A DNA stretch of 34,397 bases, taken from the NCBI GenBank assembly GCA_026196575.1, contig JAPHSX010000049.1, positions 1-34,397 on the forward strand, given 5' to 3'. The stretch is from Gammaproteobacteria bacterium. GTDB taxonomy: Bacteria > Pseudomonadota > Gammaproteobacteria > Thiohalomonadales > Thiohalomonadaceae. The position numbers were made by a program, and so were the translations under genes. Shown here in pieces: positions 1 to 8,702 of this stretch. The notes below the pieces were generated by a model. That model was given only the letters and a program-made list of their open reading frames with translations. It did not search any database and had not been told where the DNA came from. How positions within the stretch are numbered: position 1 is the first letter of the stretch; each line of letters begins with the position of its first letter.

Positions 1-1768
1 CCTGAAACTCCGACTTGTTGTCGAAGGGGAGCATCTTCAGCACCACCGCCTGCAGCGGCACCAGCGCCACCGAGAGGGCGATAAGCAACAGGATCACCCC
101 AAACATCCCCCAGCGCGCCCCGCGCCCCGCGTCGCCACGCAGGAAGGGGCCGACGGCACGCTCGAACAGGCGATAGCTCCTGTTGCCGCCCGCCGCCGCA
201 TGGCCGTGGTGAAAGTCGGCCCTCGCCAGCACCACATTGGACATCCACGGGGTGACAACAAAGGCAACCGCCAGCGAGATCACCATGCCGATGGAGGCGT
301 TGATCGGGATGGGACTCATGTAGGGCCCCATCAGACCGGTGACGAAGGCCATCGGCAGCAGCGCGGCGATCACGGTAAAGGTGGCGAGGATGGTAGGGCC
401 ACCCACCTCATCGACCGCCAGCGGGATCGCCTCCAGCAGCCTTTTGCCCCCAAGCTGCATGTGGCGGTGGATGTTCTCCACCACCACGATGGCATCATCC
501 ACCAGGATGCCGATGGAGAAGATGAGGGCAAAGAGCGAGACCCGATTGAGGGTGAAGCCCCACGCCCAGGAGGCGAAGAGGGTGATGGCCAGGGTAATGA
601 CCACCGCCATGCCGACGATAAAGGCCTCGCGATAGCCGAGGGCGAAGAACACCAGCACCACCACCGAGAGGGTGGCGAAGATGAGCTTGGTAATGAGCTT
701 CTGCGCCTTCTCATCGGCGGTGGCGCCGTAGTCGCGGGTCACCGTCACCTCCACCCCGTCGGGGACAAAGGTCCCCTTCAGCGCCTCGAAGCGCTCGATT
801 ACCTGCCGGGCGATCTGTACCGCATTGGTACCGGGCTGCTTGGCGATGGCCACGGTCACCGCCGGGAAGTTGCCCTCTGCCGCGATCCCCTTGGCAGAGG
901 CCGCCGGGCCGGTACCGAACCAGACATACTGCTCCGGCTGGTCGGCCCCGAGGCGCACCGCCGCCACGTCACGCAGGTAGACCGGCCGCCCCTCCTTCAC
1001 CCCCACCACCAGCGAGCGCACCTCCTCGGCAGTGGTGAGGAAGGCCCCCGCCTGCACCAGGATCTCCTGATTATTGACCACCAGCGCACCGGAGGGACGG
1101 GTGGCGTTGCTCACCATCAGGGCATTGCGCAGGTCGTCCATATCGACGCCGTAACCGGCCAGGCGCACCGGGTCGAGGGTGACATGCACCACCTTGTCCG
1201 GGCCGCCGATAGTGTAGATGTCACGCGTCCCCTTGACCCGCTTGAGCTCCGCCTCCACCGCATGGGCGACGCGTTGCAGCTCGTGGGTACCAACGCCCTC
1301 ATCCCTGCTCCAGAGGGTAAGGGTGACGATGGGCACATCATCGATCCCCTTGGGCTTGATGATGGGCGTCATCACGCCAAGATTTTTCGGTAGCCAGTCC
1401 TCATTGGAGAAGACCGCGTTGTAGAGACGCACGATGGCCCCGGTGCGCTCCTCGCCCACCGTGTACTGTACCGTCAGCACCGCCATGCCGGGGCGCGACA
1501 CCGAGTAGACGTGCTTCACCCCCTCGATCTCCGAGAGCACCTGCTCGGCCGGCAGCGCCACCAGATTCTCCACCTCGCGGGCCGAGGCGCCGGGGTAGGC
1601 GATAAAGATATTGGCGAAGGTGACGTTGATCTGCGGCTCCTCCTCGCGCGGGGTGATCAGCACCGCGAAGAGCCCAAGCAGGAAACCGACCAGCGCCAGC
1701 AGCGGCGTGATCTCGGAGGTGAGGAAGTTGCGGGCGATAGTGCCCGATATGCCCAGCTGCTGGCTCAT
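1..1768 (-). CDS. RND-family efflux pump, inner-membrane subunit (partial, C-terminus outside window)
   Basis: About 589 N-terminal residues of a proton-driven RND transporter, read leftward off the window edge. Seen: a first transmembrane helix near residues 17-37, then a large periplasmic part with the usual porter-domain phrases (IFIAYPGASAREVEN, SRPGMAVL), then a run of helices. GILVDDAIVVVEN at about residues 420-432 is the TM4 motif whose paired Asp residues carry protons in AcrB-like pumps. From family knowledge, it would form a trimer and expel substrates through an adaptor and an outer-membrane channel. The ATG at 1768 overlaps the adaptor stop codon by 4 bp (ATGA), which points to translational coupling. 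The DD pair with hydrophobic neighbours suits the HAE/hydrophobe branch better than the heavy-metal branch. The substrate cannot be told from sequence. No outer-membrane channel gene is visible. Confidence 0.93.
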   Translation of the reverse strand, partial: MSQQLGISGTIARNFLTSEITPLLALVGFLLGLFAVLITPREEEPQINVTFANIFIAYPGASAREVENLVALPAEQVLSEIEGVKHVYSVSRPGMAVLTVQYTVGEERTGAIVRLYNAVFSNEDWLPKNLGVMTPIIKPKGIDDVPIVTLTLWSRDEGVGTHELQRVAHAVEAELKRVKGTRDIYTIGGPDKVVHVTLDPVRLAGYGVDMDDLRNALMVSNATRPSGALVVNNQEILVQAGAFLTTAEEVRSLVVGVKEGRPVYLRDVAAVRLGADQPEQYVWFGTGPAASAKGIAAEGNFPAVTVAIAKQPGTNAVQIARQVIERFEALKGTFVPDGVEVTVTRDYGATADEKAQKLITKLIFATLSVVVLVFFALGYREAFIVGMAVVITLAITLFASWAWGFTLNRVSLFALIFSIGILVDDAIVVVENIHRHMQLGGKRLLEAIPLAVDEVGGPTILATFTVIAALLPMAFVTGLMGPYMSPIPINASIGMVISLAVAFVVTPWMSNVVLARADFHHGHAAAGGNRSYRLFERAVGPFLRGDAGRGARWGMFGVILLLIALSVALVPLQAVVLKMLPFDNKSEFQ

Positions 1769-2778
1769 TTGCCCTTACCCGCGCGCATCTCCTTGAGCAT
1801 CACCCCGGCGCGAATCGGCGCCAGCGCCACCTCCTCGCCGGCACTCAGCCCGGCCAGCACCTCGACCTCGCCCCCCTCCAGCTGGCGGCCGAGGCGGATC
1901 TGGCGGAAGGTGATCGCCTCACCCTTAATCACATAGACCCCGGTCACCTCGCTGCGATGCACCACGGCGGCGGTCGGCAGCAGCAGCCGCTCCTCCTCGC
2001 CGATGACAAAGGCGACCTTGACGAACATCCCGGGGTAGACCCCGTGCCGCCCGGTGGGCAGCTCGACCCGCACCGTAAAGGTGTGGGAGGCGGCATCGGC
2101 GAAGGGGGCAATGGTCAGTTTGGTGCCCTCCACGGAGGGCGCCCCCGCTGCGGGAAAGAGCACCCGCGCCCGCTGCAGACGACGCACCGTCTCGATGTGG
2201 CCCTGCGGGACATTGGCCACCGCGCGCAGCGACTCCAGGGAGAGACCGGTCATCAGCGGCTTACCGGGGTTGGCGCTCTCGCCCGGCTCGATGTGACGCT
2301 TGACCACAATGCCGCTGTAGGGGGCGCGCACCACGGTGTGCTCCAGCTGCTCCTGCGCCTGTTCGCGCGCCGCGCTGGCCGCCTTCAGTGCCGCCTGCGC
2401 CTTGTCAAACTCCGCCTGCGACACCAGCTTTCGCGCCAGCAGCTCCTCCATCCGCTTAAAGGCAGCACTGGCCTCCTCGACACGGGCATCGGCGGCCTTT
2501 AACGCCGCGCGCTGCTCGGTGTCGCGCAGACGCACCAGCACATCGCCCTTGGTGACGTAGTCATCCACGTCCACTAGCACCTCGGTGATGCGCCCCGCGG
2601 TCTGGGCCGAAACGGTGCTTTGAAACACCGCCTCGATGAGGGCATCGACCACCACCTCGCCGGGGATCTGCTTCAGCCCCACCGTCGCGGTGGGCAGCGG
2701 CTCCGCCGCCCACAGCGCCGAGGCACCCCCAAGCAGCAGCGCCAGAGCCGCCCCTAAAATTCGTTGCCTTGTGTACAT
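1765..2778 (-). CDS. RND efflux periplasmic adaptor (membrane fusion protein)
   Basis: A 337-residue HlyD/AcrA-type adaptor that bridges the RND pump to an outer-membrane channel. The start is placed at the ATG at 2778 because a GGGGG-rich ribosome site sits about 6 bases upstream. An in-frame start ten codons earlier lacks one. The N-terminus is a Sec signal peptide ending near LWAAEP. Then come the first lipoyl half (TAGRITEVLVDVDDYVTKGD), an alpha-helical coiled-coil hairpin rich in Ala, Glu and Lys (about residues 90-150), the second lipoyl half (VVRAPYSGIVVKRHIEPGE), a beta-barrel domain and a membrane-proximal domain. It is first in a two-gene operon with the pump, overlapping it by 4 bp. 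A palindrome 50-70 bp upstream may bind a repressor. Confidence 0.93.
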   Translation of the reverse strand: MYTRQRILGAALALLLGGASALWAAEPLPTATVGLKQIPGEVVVDALIEAVFQSTVSAQTAGRITEVLVDVDDYVTKGDVLVRLRDTEQRAALKAADARVEEASAAFKRMEELLARKLVSQAEFDKAQAALKAASAAREQAQEQLEHTVVRAPYSGIVVKRHIEPGESANPGKPLMTGLSLESLRAVANVPQGHIETVRRLQRARVLFPAAGAPSVEGTKLTIAPFADAASHTFTVRVELPTGRHGVYPGMFVKVAFVIGEEERLLLPTAAVVHRSEVTGVYVIKGEAITFRQIRLGRQLEGGEVEVLAGLSAGEEVALAPIRAGVMLKEMRAGKGK

Positions 2779-2827
2779 GCTTGCCCCCTGTCCGTTTTGC
2801 GCCCGCATAGCATAGCAGCGGGTGTGT

Positions 2828-2847
2828 ATATTAGCGTTTTCTAATAT
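2828..2847. promoter_or_regulatory. Candidate operator palindrome upstream of the efflux operon
   Basis: A perfect inverted repeat ATATTAG-N6-CTAATAT lies 50 bp upstream of the adaptor start. It is AT-rich in an otherwise GC-rich setting. Such 7+7 palindromes in efflux promoters commonly bind ArsR- or TetR-family repressors. No regulator gene lies next to it in the window, so the partner is unknown. Confidence 0.5.
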
Positions 2848-3033
2848 TCCTGCCCACTACATGGGTTCCTCGCCCGGCGATCTCAAGCGTTGATGGTTAC
2901 AGGATTTGGCGGGATACCCCTCCACGGCTATCACGTGCTGGCCACCGCCGCAGAGATCCCCGCGGCAGCCAGCCAGTGAGCGGCAGGGGTTAGATGCTGA
3001 GGGATCCCTACGAATTCCCATGTTGCCCCGTAA

Positions 3034-3145
3034 CTCCCTCTCACCCAGGGAGAGGGCTGGGGAGAGGGGATAAAGATCACTTTACTTCAAGTGCGGTATT
3101 CAATCGGATCCCCTCTCCCTGCCCCTCTCCCTAAGGGAGAGGGGA
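3034..3145. repeat. CCCTCTCCC-type intergenic inverted repeat
   Basis: Two arms (about 3034-3070 and 3109-3145) are near-perfect reverse complements built of CCCTCTCCC/GGGAGAGGG units around a 38-bp spacer. Each arm also folds on itself. The right arm hairpin (CCCCTCTCCC, loop TAA, GGGAGAGGGG) is followed by eight T's on the + strand, so it resembles a rho-independent terminator for + strand transcripts, although no + strand gene lies upstream. Repeats of this composition are common between genes in proteobacteria. It may also stop leftward transcription from the chemoreceptor gene. Confidence 0.75.
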
Positions 3146-3267
3146 CGTTTTTTTTGACGAAGTTGGTGAAATAATAACCTGATCATTTGTTCAAGTACGG
3201 TATCTATCGCCCATTCTAACCTGTAACAGACTAAATCTATTGTGTAATTCGTGGGGAGCCCTCGGGG

Positions 3268-4893
3268 TTAGATGCGAAAACGCGACACCAGCGTCTCCAG
3301 ATTGGAGGCCAGTTGCACCAGCTCCTCGCTGATCTGTGCCGAGTGGCGTGCGCCCTCGGCGGTCTGATCCGCCACCTGGGTGATGGTGGCGATATTACGA
3401 TTGATCTCCTCGGCCACGGCCGTCTGCTCCTCCGCCGCGGTGGCAATCTGGGTGTTCATGTCGTTAATCGTGGAGACCTCACCGGCAATCATCCCCAGAG
3501 ACTCGGCGGCGGCCTCGACCTGCTCCTCGCTCTCCTGCGCCTTGGCGCGCGAGTCCTCCATCGCCTGCACCGCCTCACGGGCACCCGCCTGGAGTCTGGC
3601 GATCATGCTCTCTATCTCCTCGGCCGACTTTTGTGAGCGCGACGCCAGGGTGCGCACCTCATCGGCCACCACGGCAAAACCGCGGCCCGCCTCGCCGGCG
3701 CGCGCCGCCTCAATGGCCGCATTGAGGGCGAGCAGATTGGTCTGTCCGGCGATACCCTTGATCACATCCAGCACCATGCCGATACTGGCACTGTCGTTAT
3801 CGAGCTTCTGAATTACCCCGGCCGCCGCCTCAATCTCGCTCATCAACATGGCGATACCGCCCAGCGCATGGGATGAGACCAGGGCACCGTTGCTCGCCTC
3901 GCCCTTCGCCCCGTGGGAGGCCTCGGCGGTACGCGCCGCGTTGGCTGCCACCTCCTGCACCGTGGAGTTCATCTCATTCATTGCCGTGGCCACCATGTCG
4001 GTCTCGGTCTGCTGTGCCAGCACGCCACTGAGCGTCTCCTCCGAGACACTGGCAACCCGTTGCGCCGCCGCGGCAAGCCGCCCGGTCGAGCCGGAAACCT
4101 CGCGCATACTGCCGCGAAACGTGTTCAACATGCTGTTAAAGGCGCGGGCCATGCCGCCAATCTCGTCGTGCAGCCCGACATAGTCGATCGCAAGGGTCAG
4201 GTCGGAGTCCCGTTCAATATCTTCAAAGACGTGGCGCAGACGATTGATGCGGTCGGTAACCACCCGGCGCAGCAGATAGACGATCAGGGCAAGGCCAATG
4301 GCGAACATAATGATATGGATAACGGTCGACTCCAGCAGATTGCCATTGACCATCTCGTCGAGTTCGGCCAGCGAGTAGCTGATGCGCACCGCACCGAGAA
4401 CGGTGTTTTCTGGCACCTGATGGCACAGCAGACAATCGGTGCCGCGATAATCCCTGCTGGCGAGAATGGGATTGATGACGGTGAGGATGCGCCCCGTCTC
4501 CCCCTGGCCGATCTCCAGCACCGGCTGGCCGGCGATCGCCTGGCGATCCAGCTCATCCTGGATTGTTTCGTGCTCCTTGCCCGCACCGTAGACGTCACTG
4601 ACCTTGTCGCCGCGGATAATGCGCGCCTCGACCACATTGGGACGCGCCAATACCTTGTCGCGTATGATCTGGCGCTGCTCCATGGTGCCGGTGAGCATCA
4701 TGGCGTTAATGCTGTCGAAATAGGTGTCGGCCGTATCCTTGGTCTGTTGCTCGACTACCGTAAGAATCAACTCACGTTCATTGCTCGCGGTATGGTACAG
4801 GGCTATCAGTAATACCAGTACAAAAACACCGGCCACCGCGATATTGATCTTGGCGTTAATACTGAGGTGGGTATCTGGGAATAATCTGTTCAT
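3268..4893 (-). CDS. Methyl-accepting chemotaxis protein with a periplasmic CXXCH haem-binding motif
   Basis: A 541-residue chemoreceptor. Seen in order: TM1 (about 15-34), a periplasmic sensor of about 155 residues, TM2 (about 191-209), HAMP (about 210-262), and a coiled-coil signalling domain with the highly conserved hairpin tip at 380-420 ([34 protein letters not shown]) that contacts CheA and CheW. The sensor carries CLLCH at residues 154-158 shortly before TM2. This is the covalent attachment motif for c-type haem and faces the periplasm, where haem is attached. By analogy with haem-c chemoreceptors such as Desulfovibrio DcrA, the likely stimulus is redox state, oxygen or another haem ligand; that is inference. 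There are no chemotaxis genes beside it, so it would feed a pathway encoded elsewhere. The ATG at 4893 has only a weak ribosome site. Confidence 0.92.
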   Translation of the reverse strand: MNRLFPDTHLSINAKINIAVAGVFVLVLLIALYHTASNERELILTVVEQQTKDTADTYFDSINAMMLTGTMEQRQIIRDKVLARPNVVEARIIRGDKVSDVYGAGKEHETIQDELDRQAIAGQPVLEIGQGETGRILTVINPILASRDYRGTDCLLCHQVPENTVLGAVRISYSLAELDEMVNGNLLESTVIHIIMFAIGLALIVYLLRRVVTDRINRLRHVFEDIERDSDLTLAIDYVGLHDEIGGMARAFNSMLNTFRGSMREVSGSTGRLAAAAQRVASVSEETLSGVLAQQTETDMVATAMNEMNSTVQEVAANAARTAEASHGAKGEASNGALVSSHALGGIAMLMSEIEAAAGVIQKLDNDSASIGMVLDVIKGIAGQTNLLALNAAIEAARAGEAGRGFAVVADEVRTLASRSQKSAEEIESMIARLQAGAREAVQAMEDSRAKAQESEEQVEAAAESLGMIAGEVSTINDMNTQIATAAEEQTAVAEEINRNIATITQVADQTAEGARHSAQISEELVQLASNLETLVSRFRI

Positions 4894-5080
4894 TGAGCGG
4901 GGGACCCTTTGGCAAGCCGAGAAGGGATAGGGCTACCATCACGCGTTGTCTCGGACATTATTGAGTAGGACGCAGCCTCCATGCCCACTGTAACCAAGAA
5001 TTACGGTCAGAGGATATCGTACGAAAAAATCCCCCTCGCTGCCATCGGTATCGGCAACCCGCCGCTATTTCTTTAGCGGG

Positions 5081-6787
5081 TTAGCTGGAGAGGTGTTTCG
5101 GCTGCTCCAGCATCGCCGCCTGGTAGAAGCAGTAGTGGCCACATTCACACCTGTGCACATGCCCCATCGCCACCCTGGCATGTTCCAGCAGCAGCTCAAC
5201 CTCCCCGGCATCATCGGGAAAGAGACTAATACCGATGGCAGGGGTAAGGAATAACTCGTAACCGGCGAAGCAAATGGGGGTGGCGAAGGCCGCCACAATC
5301 TCACCCGCCAGCATCTCCAGCGCCTCATGGGCATGGTCATGATCCTTGTGCAGGATCATAAACTCCCCGCCACCCATACGCGCCACCGTATCATGGAGAT
5401 CAACCGCGCCGCTCAGCCGCTGCGCCACCTGGCGCAACAACTGCTCCATCAGCCGATTATCGTACCCTTCACCCAGCAGCTCCTTCAGATTGAGGCCGAT
5501 GCAGAGCAGGCCGAAGCCGCGCGCATGGCGCCGGCACTGCAGGATGGCCTGCCCCAGCCGCTCCTGCAGCAGGACACGGTTGGCCAGGCCGGTGATCGCA
5601 TCGTAGTTGACGATGCGGTGCAGACGCTCTCGGGTCTTGAGCCGGTCGGTAATATCCTTGCCGGTGGCGACGAAATGGCTCACCCCCCCCTCAGCATCGT
5701 ATATCGGGGTGATGGTCTTCGCCTCGTAGTAGAGTTCACCGCTCTTGCGCCGGTTGATAAAAATATCGGTGGAGGGGAGGCCATTGGAGAGATTTGCCCA
5801 TAGCGCCCGATAGAAGCTCTCATCCTGAAGACCCGATTTCAGGATGGCCGGCGTCTGTCCGACCACCTCGCCGAGTTGGTAGCCCGTCAGCTTTTCAAAC
5901 GCCGGATTGACGTAGATGATGACCCCCGCGACATCGGTGATCATCACCGCATCGGCGGTCTGTGCCAGGGCGTGGATCATCGTCTCCCGCTCCTGGCGCA
6001 GACGCATGGTATCGGAGATATCGGTACTCAGCCCGGCGATACGAATCACCTTGCCATCCTTGTCAAGCACCGGGAAGGCGCGGCTGTTGACCCAGCGCAC
6101 CGTGCCATCAGGCAGCATGATGCGGTACTCCATATTGAGCCCCAGCCACCCCTGCTCACCCAGCCGCTGGTTGACCCGGTCGTAATCCTCCGGATGCAGC
6201 GTCTCCAGCAGCCGCAGCGGCTGGCACATGAACAGGGCAGGGGGTTGCTCCCACACCGTCTCGAAGGCGGGGCTGAGGTAGAGCATTTCACCCCGCTCAC
6301 AGTCGATGAGCCAGAACACCTCGGGGATCGCCTCGGTGAGCTGACGGAAGTTTCTCTCGCTCTCCAGCAGCGCCGCCTCGGCCATACGGCGTTGGCGGTG
6401 TCCCTCCTGCTCCCGCAACTCGCGCTCTATCGCCGGATTGAGGCGCGCCAACGACCCCTTGGTAATAAAGTCGTGCGCCCCGGCACGCATCATCTGCACC
6501 GCCAGCAACTCGCCAACGTTGCCGGAGATCACGATCACCGGCAGATCGAGCTGGCGCTCGCGCACCCAGCCCAGCAGATCCATCCCGGTCATATCGGGGA
6601 GGGAGAAGTCAGTAAGGATCAGGTCCCACCCTCCCGCATCCAGGGCGTCCAAGGCCTGCCGGCGATTTTCCACCTGCACCACGCTGGCGGGGATCGCACC
6701 GCGCTCGACCTCCGCCATCACCGCCAGCGCATCAATGGGTGCATCCTCAACCAGGAGTATCCGTATCTCGTGCGCCAAGCCTGTCAC
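5081..6787 (-). CDS. REC-PAS-PAS-degenerate GGDEF response regulator
   Basis: A 568-residue soluble signalling protein. Residues 8-125 are a receiver domain with the acidic pair E14-D15, phospho-acceptor D60, S88 and K110 all present. Residues 142-262 and 268-385 are PAS domains (the second has VNPAFEKLTGY and ends ATGKDITDR). Residues 395-550 align with a GGDEF domain, entered through YDAITGLANR. The active site reads GGGEF (472-476) instead of GGDEF. The first metal-binding Asp (the LDLD position) is Gly431 in IGLN. Both metal ligands are missing, so diguanylate cyclase activity is very unlikely and a sensory or protein-binding role is more probable. No EAL domain follows. The start is GTG at 6787. 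TTG at 6778, with AAGGTG upstream, is an equally plausible start. No transmembrane segment is visible. Confidence 0.88.
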   Translation of the reverse strand: MTGLAHEIRILLVEDAPIDALAVMAEVERGAIPASVVQVENRRQALDALDAGGWDLILTDFSLPDMTGMDLLGWVRERQLDLPVIVISGNVGELLAVQMMRAGAHDFITKGSLARLNPAIERELREQEGHRQRRMAEAALLESERNFRQLTEAIPEVFWLIDCERGEMLYLSPAFETVWEQPPALFMCQPLRLLETLHPEDYDRVNQRLGEQGWLGLNMEYRIMLPDGTVRWVNSRAFPVLDKDGKVIRIAGLSTDISDTMRLRQERETMIHALAQTADAVMITDVAGVIIYVNPAFEKLTGYQLGEVVGQTPAILKSGLQDESFYRALWANLSNGLPSTDIFINRRKSGELYYEAKTITPIYDAEGGVSHFVATGKDITDRLKTRERLHRIVNYDAITGLANRVLLQERLGQAILQCRRHARGFGLLCIGLNLKELLGEGYDNRLMEQLLRQVAQRLSGAVDLHDTVARMGGGEFMILHKDHDHAHEALEMLAGEIVAAFATPICFAGYELFLTPAIGISLFPDDAGEVELLLEHARVAMGHVHRCECGHYCFYQAAMLEQPKHLSS

Positions 6788-6890
6788 CTTCGTTCTGGAG
6801 TGATCTAATGGCGCTTAAACTACCACAGTGCAGCGCCAAGCCCAACCCTTTCCCTCGGCTATCCAGCTGTGCAGCGACCCCTTCACACCC

Positions 6891-6896
6891 TATAAT
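6891..6896 (+). promoter_or_regulatory. Candidate -10 box for ettA
   Basis: A perfect TATAAT lies 37 bp upstream of the ettA ATG. The -35 position at 17-bp spacing (TGTGCA) matches poorly, so an activator or weak -35 contact would be needed. Confidence 0.45.
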
Positions 6897-6932
6897 GGTA
6901 GGCAACTTTTCAACGAATAACGGACCGAAATA

Positions 6933-8597
<1,665 letters not shown>

Positions 8598-8702
8598 GTC
8601 ACACCGGCCCACCCGGCGGTGCCGGGCGGGCGCCCTGGCCGCCTCCCGCGCATTGTGCGTTACACTTGGCTCATACACCCTCTACCCGACTGAGATACCA
8701 GC

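Larger units (their letters stand above)
2779..3267. other. Intergenic region between efflux operon and chemoreceptor gene
   Basis: This 489-bp stretch has no convincing gene. It holds the 2828-2847 palindrome, about 160 bp in which I see nothing recognisable (roughly 2870-3030), and the CCCTCTCCC-type inverted repeat at 3034-3145. From 3150 to 3267 the DNA becomes AT-richer, just beyond the chemoreceptor stop codon, with no recognised signal. Confidence 0.6.

Noticed and set aside
200-1393. A 397-codon + strand open frame
   Set aside because: It lies antisense to the RND pump, whose reading frame has clear conserved motifs. Its His/Gly/Asp-rich product is the usual antisense shadow of GC-rich coding DNA.
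5056-5082. A hairpin at the end of the REC-PAS-GGDEF gene as terminator
   Set aside because: AACCCGC/GCGGGTT pairs, but it overlaps the stop codon, has a 13-base loop and no U-tract on the minus strand; too weak to list.
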